This document shows positions 1-18,100 of a DNA stretch of 64,000 nucleotides, piece after piece. The stretch covers positions 89,742,628 through 89,806,627 of the forward strand of contig NC_069124.1 in NCBI RefSeq assembly GCF_026914265.1. The letters are read 5' to 3'. The first letter of the stretch is position 1, and every line of letters starts with the position of its first letter. The stretch comes from Mya arenaria (Eukaryota; Mollusca; Bivalvia; Myida; Myidae). The notes beneath the pieces were generated by a model, which did not search any database, was not told the origin of the DNA, and saw nothing but the letters and a program-made list of their open reading frames with translations. Both the position numbers and the translations under genes were made by a program.

Positions 1-1732
1 ACCGCTCTCCGCGCCAGCATTGATAGAAGGTGATCTTTACTGAAGTTAATGCACAAAGTTAATGCATACTACGTATAAAAAATAGCAATACAATACCGTG
101 GGATGGTGTGGTGAGGCTGTGTGGTTGGACAACAATAACAATACAAGACCGTGGGATTGGGTTGTTAGGATCACCTAGTATATTTTTATCCTTAATACAT
201 ATCTGGTGAAATTTGCATTACTCTGATTAGTCAATTGGAGTTCAATTTTGACACAATCTTCATTTCTCACATACAGGACTGTGGTCAGTCAAACGTTTAG
301 ATACGGCAGGGGAGGGGGGGGGGGGTATTCAAACAAGTTTACTTCACTAAAGCGATACCACGCTAATCATGACCAGTGGTTTAATTAAGTATGCAAGTTT
401 GATGCATGTGTATGTTTTATATACAATTTATTTAATCCGGCCTCGTTATTATTCATCCAGATATCCCAGATGTCCTCACACGTCTAACACAGGCTCGGTA
501 GCCGTTGAGTATCCAGCATTTATGGAAACAAATGGAAAATTGCCTATCTCTGTGTTGTATATCTAGCTACAAGTTACGGTCAGGAGCTCCATAAGGAATT
601 CCTGTGGGTCGCCCTGTCTGCATTTTACAAAAGGCATTCAATAAATACAAATATTATATACTCCTCAAAATAATGAATACACCCTATTCTGCAGTTGCAA
701 TATTTTATAAATAACCGGAGGCAATTAAGCACATTTCTTTTGAACGAAATACATTTGGAAGTCACGTGTTCGACATAAGATAAGTACAAAGTATGCCTTT
801 TGGATTTAAAGGAGAATAAGCTCAGTGGACATCCATGGGGTCAGAGTTTGTAAGCTGCATATATGGACAGTTTCTAAATGCAGATATGATCAACTTAATG
901 ATAAGGCGGTAATAGACGGCTCGTGGGTTTTTCCATTGGGGTAGGACACAGGCAATCTCATCTTAATTTTACTTGAAACATACAAGCAAATTTAGTTTGC
1001 CATTATGGTGGCATTTATTTATGGGTCAATACAAAAATATGCCGTCTTTTCTTAATGGAAGATGGTTGCCTTGGAAACAAATAAATAATGTTTCGCTACT
1101 TGCTTGTTCAGGAGTATGACACCCTTGGACGCTATGGAATATGTAAACAACGCTGGTATTATAAATCACTATCATGTTGCACATTCTTTCGATTGGTTTT
1201 GTTGGCTAATAAAGCACTGGCAAATAGGGCAAATATGTCGCCTTCCTTACCTCCCTTTTGTCATCATTTAAAAACGTATGTACAGCTTCTGGTTTGCCGG
1301 GGTAAAATAACCGTAAGTCATACTCACGTGTACATATCTTTTTCTAAGGTGAGATACACATCAATTATAATCCGGCACACATGTTCGATTGTGATGGGTG
1401 ATTTATTGCGCGTCATGACGTTATTAAACGCGCATTTTGACGTCAAATTGATTGGTGATTAACATTTTAAGGACTGCAAGGAAAAGCATCAATTATGTGT
1501 TTTCTTTACGAATGGAAAAATCCGCTCTTCTTGCAGGTTGCATGTTTTCGCACGTGCCCTCGGGTCGGATGTATATTCTAATATTGCCCTTTCAATCGGA
1601 ACACCTCGGCCATAAGATTGCCCTTTTGTGATCAGTCTTTGTTTTTGTTCTTATTTGCGTCAAAATTCTTCTTCTTAGCACATACTTCGTAACAGCCAAA
1701 CCTTCAGCCTAATTGTCATAGAATTTGGTCAA
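1..1732. other. Gene-free AT-rich stretch
   Basis: No exon with matching splice sites and recognisable protein similarity was found. There is a G-run near 310-325. Open frames here are short and of random composition. The missing first exon of the ANKDD1A-like gene (start codon and roughly 15-20 residues) could lie here or outside the window; I could not identify it. Confidence 0.4.
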
Positions 1733-2019
1733 AATATGTGCCTTTTGAAATCTAGGTAAAGTCGATTATGGTCATGTCGGGCCCAAATTTCTCGAAAAGT
1801 CTTGGGTTTGTTTTCGAAAAAGCTTAACCATAACAGGTTTAAATCTCTTATTTCTTTTAGACGAAAAACATCCTTGCCTTTGATTTTACATGGCGAAAGT
1901 AATTTATCATGATAATTTTTATAATAATTTATTTTTAAAGTATCAAAACTTTCTAAAATGAGAAAATCGCACAAGTTATACCAAAACGAAATATTGATGA
2001 GCTCCGCTTGGTCCTGTTA
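1733..2019 (-). other. Unassigned open frame of about 95 codons
   Basis: On the minus strand an uninterrupted frame starts after a possible splice acceptor (AACAG, just above 2019) and ends at a TGA near 1733. It encodes a mix of hydrophobic and basic residues, with segments such as FWYNLCDFLILESF, KDVFRLKEIRDLNLLWLSFF and FREIWARHDHNRLYLDF. The aromatic and charged spacing looks more protein-like than chance AT-rich sequence, and it could be a terminal exon or a fragment of an element-encoded protein. I do not recognise the family. There is no partner exon that I can assign, so this may also be a chance frame. Confidence 0.22.
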
Positions 2020-2772
2020 TAGGCCTTTTCGAATTAAGAAATTCATGTGAAGGTTTTTCATGCAAAATCCGATCTAAAAACCAAGTAAGGTAATGCACCA
2101 GTCAATTGTAACCACGGGCCCCCAGGTCCGGACCAGTTCGTACCCGCAAGGCGGGGATTTTACCCGGGATTGGCTGGTCTGTAAGTCAAAGTCCCCGCTA
2201 TTCCCCGGACCTGGGGGGGGGGGGGGGTTACAATTGACTGGTGCATAACTCTTTTTTTTGCATATTATGCAAATAATGACCCTTTATTATTCGACATGAA
2301 AACAGGTTCGAGTTTCGCATGTAACCATATTTAAGTCAACATCTCAGCAAATACATCATGTATTTGTATTGCATTGCAACTTTAGATTTGTGTTTCAAAC
2401 TATCCAACCTACTTCATTAATCGAGTTAAATAACTAAATCTAATTATTTCCCTTTATTATTCGACTTTGAAATTCTTGTTAGGGTTTTCCCTTTAAGCAA
2501 ACATAGGTTAATATCTCCGCAACTACTTGATGTATTGCACTAAGACTTTGCACAAAGATATTCAGCGACTAAACATAATAATCAAGTTAGATGACTTTTT
2601 GTGCATGTAATGTTAATTATGACCCTTTATTATTCAACTTGGAAATGTTGGCTAAGGTTTTGCATGTAATCTTATTATACAGCGATCGATGCATGTTTCA
2701 ACAAAACTGTTCTGTCCTTTGATTTAAAGAGATGAAATAGTCGAGCGCGCTGTCTCTGTGTCAGCTCTTGTT
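1990..2772 (+). repeat. Helitron-like non-autonomous element with about 170-bp tandem modules
   Basis: The phrase CCTTTATTATTCGAC recurs near 2281, 2452 and 2621, with flanking sequence also conserved (AAGGTTTT, GCATGTAA), giving a diverged module of about 170 bp. A further partial module precedes the palindromic MITE at 2093, which therefore sits inside this array. The right end reads as a short hairpin (CTGTCTC...CAG) followed directly by CTCTTGTTTT. The same right end occurs at 5087-5121 and 63195-63212. It resembles the hairpin-plus-CTxx end of Helitron/Helentron derivatives; that class assignment is inference. Confidence 0.5.
2093..2246. mobile_element. Palindromic MITE, copy 1
   Basis: The left end ATGCACCAGTCAATTGTAAC is matched in inverted orientation at the right end, and the interior also pairs partly (CCCAGGTCCG against CGGACCTGGG), so the whole element can fold. 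A second copy with the same ends lies at 13166-13425. No coding capacity. Family unassigned. Confidence 0.8.
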
Positions 2773-3058
2773 TTTTTTATTAAACATGACCAGATTGCGT
2801 GTCTAGAAACAATTAGCTCGTGTTCAGTCATGTGTATTATTTAATTTATGTTTTTTTTTTAAATATTTGACATGGTGACCTTCCTAATCTTGACCGGCCA
2901 CACACATAACTTGCTCTAGATTTTATTAAATTTATATAAGCTGAGACTTTTTATCCTAGCAAATTAATCGTAAGTATGGGTTTCAAGTGAACTACCTATG
3001 ACTTGTATTATAACAATTAGTAACTAGTATAACTACATACTAGGGTTTTTTTTTGTAG

Positions 3059-11276
<8,218 letters not shown>

Positions 11277-12123
11277 CAGCATACTAATAAATGGGAAAGT
11301 GAGACTGCAAGACTGGGTAGAACTGCATGACTGGGTAGAGAAACTGCATGACTGGTTAGCGAGACTGCATGACTGCTGCTATCAATAGTACTTAACTGAA
11401 AGATGCCTTTTGGTTAAAGCCTGAACTGGTAGATGCCTTTTGGTTAAAGCTGTGTACAACACAACTTATATTGACAGTGTCCATGACGTTGTGGAATATT
11501 GGACATTTTCATGGATTGGTTTGCAATCAAAGTGAAGGAAATGTTCGTTACAAAAAACAACTGATGCACGACTACATCAAGTACATACCATGTTAAGTGG
11601 GTATTAAAATCGGTTGTGTGTTTGTCACAAAAAGCAAATGCTTATAAAAATAAACCTAGGTTAGCATGCTACTTTTCCATGAAACAAACATATATTGTAT
11701 GCATGGCCTTTTATATCTTATTTTTTTATATTACAACATCATGGTATTAGTTTAATAATTATACATTTTATTGTACATATAAACATGTGTGTGTAATATT
11801 TTTAAAATATTTTATTATTATACATAATCATTTAATATCAGTTTTAAAATAAACATTAAAATGTAAACAGTTATTATATTTCCCAACAATTGAGTGATAT
11901 ATCAACTGCAAAGTAATTGATAATAATACACTAAGGTTCCGTGGAGTTTAGAATATGGGCCCAAACTGGAAACTAGATCATTTTGTCCTCCTTTACTGAA
12001 AGATGGGTGCATGAATCCATGCGTTATTCTACAACGTGAATTTGCTCCAGTGGCATTCCGTGTGTCCCTTTGCTGTGGGTCCCTTTTCTGGGAGGAGTTC
12101 TATTTCAGATTATGTTGACTGCT
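11277..12123. promoter_or_regulatory. Convergent 3' region of ANKDD1A and PMF1
   Basis: No exon seen. Short tandem repeats of ACTGCATGACTGG type lie at 11298-11375, and a roughly 31-bp doublet on GATGCCTTTTGGTTAAAGC follows near 11400-11455. Candidate polyadenylation signals are AATAAA at 11649-11654 and 11848-11853 on the plus strand. On the minus strand AATAAA lies at 11767-11772 and 11811-11816. If used, the two transcripts would end within about 200 bp of each other or overlap. Confidence 0.45.
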
Positions 12124-15100
12124 TCACCTCCCTGACAAGCTTTTTATCAAAGCATTCTCTTCCATTAGGGTCTGGAAATATAAACAATTATTAACATTCC
12201 AAAATGATTTGGTTCATAACGAACTAGTTTGCATCTATTATTTTATTGCTTTCAAAATAATGCCATAGTAAACAAACCACTTTTATTTCACTTTAATACA
12301 AAACTAAGCTTGATTGCAAATCACCTTAGACTAGTTTGAGAGAGAGAGATGAGTCATTGTTCACCGGAATGATATATGTCCACTTTTAATACTAGTGGTT
12401 TTAACTATGAAGGGAAATGAAGCCAATTAACCACTTGTTCTCTTCCTGTTCAACTGAATTTAATTTTGCAAGTTATGAGGCAAGTTTGAAGATTAACTAT
12501 GAAATTTCAGGACCATTGACTGTAGACTTTGAAATTTATATGTTACACAGTGGTTTGAGGATCAATCTTTGGGTAATTTTGGATAAATAAAGGGCATGTT
12601 TTGTTTATGAAAATGCAGTGAAGTTATGATTTATGTGTCTGGTTGTATAAACATATGATTTGAGGTTTGTTCAAGAGTACTATTAAGGGCCTAAATGGCA
12701 AACCTATCTGCAAACCATTTTGGCCTCTTAAAAATTTGTATCATTTAACAGAGAGATCCACTACAGCGTCTTGAAAATCCAAACAAAATCTGTGTAAGTA
12801 TTGCTTTATGCAGTAGGGTAATGATCCTGGAGCACAAACACATGGAAGCTCACCTGTTTAAAATCATGTGTGCAGTTGATGATCTTGTCCTTGGTCCTAA
12901 ACAGGTGTTCTTCCCTCTTGCCGACCTTATGTACCATGAGCCTGTTCTGTGCCTCCAGCTCTGATAGCTGTCCCTGTAGCACCTTCAGCTTCTCCCGATT
13001 GAGGGCCGCAAGGTGGGCCACAGAGTCATTCCGTACATCACCGCAAGGTCGCCTACATGACACAAACACATGAGCAAATAATTGTTTTAAACTTCTAAAT
13101 CTTAACAGTAACAGTCAGCAAGGATTTTGTTTTCTGCTACAAGTGATAACATTAGTTTTCCAGTAATGCACCAGTCAATTGCCCCTCAACCAACAAGGTC
13201 TGGGGGTATACCAGGAATAGCCAGAGAAATTGGCCGTGTTTTTATCTTCCAGGAGGCCACGCAGTGCCAGGTGAATGTGGTGGTCTTGTCTTGGCACCAA
13301 AAGTAGCGGGGAATGGGCCTTACTTAGGGGGCATTTGATTTTACCCGGGCTTGGCTGGACCGAAAGTCAAAGTCACCACTTTTCCCCAGACCTAGGGGGG
13401 CTGTGGTTACAATTGACTGGTGCATAATCATTTCAATGTAATATAACCCTTACAGAAAGACTTGTTTATACTCATTTTAACTTGATTGTGAAGACAGATG
13501 AAAGCTGATATGAACTCTGTGGAAACCAGTACCTTAATCACATGACCACTCTTGGTCCTTATTTTGTGTTTATATGAAAATTTGATGCAGTTAAGTTTTC
13601 TGAAATGTTGTTATGTTGAGAAAGGGTACTGTTATTGAGTGGCTGATCATGTCTCACCATGCTGTGTTGTGTGAGGGTGTGTGGTCTGCCAAGGTGTCAA
13701 GGTTGTTGAGAAGAGGCTCCACCTGCTCTTCCTCAAACATCTGCTCCAGCTCCGTCTGAAACATCCAATACCAGCCCACATTTAAATAATAGTCTTTATA
13801 AGGGACCCTTAAATAGTTATTAACGACATTACAAGTTCAACCATATCTGCTAACCCTGGTGTGACACAAGCGATCTGGCTGGTAACTGAAATGTGACAGA
13901 ACAATCTGGCTGGTAATTGATATGTGACAAAATCTATCTGGATGGTTACTGATATGTGACAGAACAATCTGGCTGGGTTTTGATAAATGACAGAACAATC
14001 AAGTTTGCTTATCAAAGGCTAAATGTTGTTCAGGTTCCAAAGTTGACAAAAATCAATTATATAGTCAAATTCTGACAATTAACGGGCTATTACTCTGGCC
14101 TAACAACTGATTTGGTTCTTAATTAAACTCATCCAAGATATAATACTTAATTGACTTTTAGACAACAAGTTTGGTAATATGTATGTTGAATAAAAAAAAG
14201 AGAGGCCCTAACTGATAACATTACAACAGTACTAAAGTCGGTCTATGGACTTTGATAAAAACTCTTAGCCTGTATTAATAATGAATAATTATAAATAAGG
14301 TGATTATGTATCTTATTGGCTGTATGACATAAAGTTGTACACAATTGTCAACCGTCAAATAACACAATTGAATACAACTTTATTTACACCAGTCCTCGCC
14401 AATATGAAAGTATTTATAAATTGATAATGCAAAAGTGAATCAGAACGGATTACCTGAATATTGCCTTTCAGCTGTGAAACTGTGTCTTTTTCTAGTTGTT
14501 TTAAGATTTTGCTGTCCACATTATTCAATCTCTTTATCAACCTGTAAAGGAAAGATAAACATTAAACGAAAGATAAACATTATATAAGCTGCATTGCGCC
14601 ATTTTGGACCTTCGGACATACACTTGCTTTTATTATTTTTTGAGTATTTGAATTTAATGGCATTTCAGGAAGTGAATTTCAGCTTATATTGCATAAGATA
14701 CGTCTTTACAAGTGAGACTATGTATTGCGCATTTTGAATACTTAATCTGACATCACCACATGATGTCATAACCCAAATAAATAGTGGTCATCTACCGGTC
14801 ATGCCCAACCTCAAAGTCAAGTTTCAGGACTGTAGGTCACAGCATTGTCAAGCTTTGGTCTACCGACTTATCGATCAAACTTCCCACATGTGCAAAGCAA
14901 GATACCGCTCTTCTTCGGAGGAAGGTATAACAATGATCACCATAATTCACAGTTCTGCTTTTCGGAACATCTAGTTGTTTTGAGTAGTTCTTGGATCTGA
15001 TATGACTTGCTGGCTGATAAGAGTTGAAGAATGTCTTTGATTTTTATCAGTAATTGGTCATGTAATGCTTTGTATTTGAGAACAAGAATCTGTAAGTCCA

Positions 15101-18100
15101 CTCTGTGAGTATCTGGTATACAATGCAGTTCTGTGGCAGCTGTAATGTGATCATAACGTGATATTCCCCTTATCTCTATCTTTTAATCATAATTGAACAT
15201 GTATGTATGTGAACACCGTATGAAAAAATAGCATAAAAAGTAATTAGATGTGGCAAATTATATCGCGTAATTGTGTATGATTTTTAATATTACAAACTGT
15301 AATCCCGTAACAACATCCCACCTATTGGTGTTACACCTCGTCTACTGTGAAAGAAATTTTCCACGGTGAATCAAAACTCCTACATTTGAAGGGGAACTAG
15401 TCATTTCGTACCCTCCGATTTTTGGTCATTTCATACCCTTTAAATAGTCATTTCATACCCTTAAGTCATTTTGTACCCTGTTTTTTTTTTGGTTTTAGTC
15501 CTGAAATACAATGCTTATATGAATATATAGACGTATTGTATTATTACATATATGACTCTAATGTGTGATTTGTGTGTTTTAGTTTGATCAAAATTAGTTT
15601 TAAACAAGAGGCACATCAGTGCCTGTGCTCCACTGGCCAAAAGGTTCAAGCAAAGACCACCTAACGAACATTTTCGTCAAGTTTCATAGAAATACAATCA
15701 TCAATTTTTGAGGAGAAGTTATTTAAAAATTTTTTTTACTTTAATAGCTCTGGCTGCCATGTTGTGCAGTGGACCGAAATGATTTGGGCAATTTGAGTAA
15801 AGGAGCACCAAACAAACATTTCTGTCAAGTTTTATCGAAAAAAGGTCATCAGTTTCGACGACAAGTCGTATAAAGTTTTTTTTTATTTTTTAGCTCTGGC
15901 AGCCATGGTGTGCAGTGGACTGGAACCATTTAACAAATTTTGGTTAATGACCACCCAAGGAACATTTCTGTCAAGTTTCATCAAAATCTGATCGTCGGTT
16001 AACATTTAATCTGAATAGATTATGAAGCAAATATCTAACCTGAACAAGAACTGACGAGATAGAATCGACTTGGTGTTTCACTTACACTTTTCGGCCATTT
16101 AAGTTACTAAAAATAGCTGTTTCATAAACTTTCAGAATGTCACTTAAACGAAAATTAATGTTCAGTCTATATATACTTTCCTATGTATAAATGTAAGGTT
16201 TTTAAATTGATCTTTTTGTGAGAACTTTATGCTTATATGTTTACTCATAAATTATTATTGTTTAAAAATTATTTAAAGATGCTATACGTGAAAAATTAAG
16301 ACATTATTTTTTTTTCTATTAAAGGGAGGTAATTCAGTAGTAAAATGTAATCAAAGCTATTAAAGCATGGCATTTCTTTTCTAACCATGTTGATATTATT
16401 ACAGTCTATTCAAGCAAGATGCCTTTTGTTTTTACATAGTACCCATAGGTTCTGAAAAACAAGGAGCACTATTCCCAACAGAAGGATGTCACTCCCTATC
16501 ACTGCATGAGCATCATAATAAAGAAATGTTTACTCAAACTGCAAGCTGCTCAATTGAAATAGGTATTTACCTCAAGCATACAGTTTTATAATGTGGCAAA
16601 ATAGTCGGACTACTAGATTGTCATTCGGACTAGTAAAATATGCCATTATGCTAGTCCAACTGGCTAGTAGGTTAAAATGTTTTTCGTGAAGACTGCGGAC
16701 GAGAAGTCCTTAAAGGTTTTTCTATTTTTAACTCTCGCAGCCATGTTGTGCAGCGGACCGGAACCATTTGGGCAATTTTGGTTAAAGGGCATCCCAATGA
16801 ACATTTATGTAAAGTTTCATCAAAATCTGATAATCGGTTTCTGAGAAGATGTAGTTTAACGTTTTTTTTTATTCTTAGCTCTGGTGCCCATGTTGTGCAG
16901 CAGACCAGAACTGTTTGGGCTATTTTGGTTAAGGACTATGATCATCGGTTTCTGAGGAGAAGTCGTTTAAAGGTTTTTCTATTTTTACCTCTGGGGGCCA
17001 TCTTGTGCAGTGGACCGAAACCATTGAAGCAAATTTGATAAAGGACCATCCAAGGAACATTTCTGTTAAGTTTCATCAAAATCTGATCATCGGTTTCTGA
17101 GAAGATGTTCTTTAAAGGTTTTTCTATTTTTTTGCCCTGGCAGCTATGTTGTGCAGCGGACCGGAACCATTTGAGCAATTTTGGTTAAGGACCACCCAAG
17201 GAACAATTCTGTCAAGTTTCATCAAAATCTGCCTATCCGTTTCAGAGGAGATGTCGTTTAAAGATTTTGCTATTTTTAGCTGTGGCGGCCATATTGTGCA
17301 ATAGACCAGAACCATTTGAGCAATTTTAATAAAGGACCACCCAAGGAACATTACTGTCAAGTTTCATCAAAATCTGCCGAACCGTTTCAGAGGAGATGTC
17401 GTTTAAAGATTTTGCTATTTTTAGCTCTGGCGGCCATATTGTGCAATGGACCGGAACCATTTGAGCAATTTTGGTAAAGGACCACCAAAGGAACATTCCT
17501 GTGAAGTTTTGTCAAAATCCGCTTATCAGTTTCAGAGGAGATGTCGTTTAAAGTAAAAGTTTACCCACGCACGCACGCACTCACGACGGACAATCTGTGA
17601 CGACATAAGCTCCATGGCCTTCGGCCAGTGGAGCTAAAAAACTAGTCATCTTCCAATGAAAGTAGAACTAACTTTGGAACTACAGAGAAATTTTCATTCA
17701 TGCTTACATTCATCATAAAATTCCATAAATGTAATTCCTCGATTTTCGCTCATGTCTTTACTACCAATTTGATATTATTACTGATACTGCTTTATGAAAA
17801 AAAGTTATTATCTCAGAATGTGGTTATTTCGTCAGTTAATTGTAACAATTAATTGCAATTCAATAAAGGTGTTATTTTTTTTTAAAGAATTTCACACGTC
17901 TTGAGATATAAGAATTAACGGCACTTAAAGTATGGCAAATAAGCACATATTTTCATAATTATTTTGATCATTTCAACAGTAATATCACATTTTGCCAGTC
18001 ATAGTGAAAAACTAAAAAAAACAAAGTATTTGCATAAATAAGGGAGCAAAAGAAACACATGTATAATCACTTATTTCAAAGCAACAATGACTTCCATAAC

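Noticed and set aside
1088-1462. 124-codon plus-strand open frame
   Set aside because: Random composition, no recognisable domain, no supporting splice signals.
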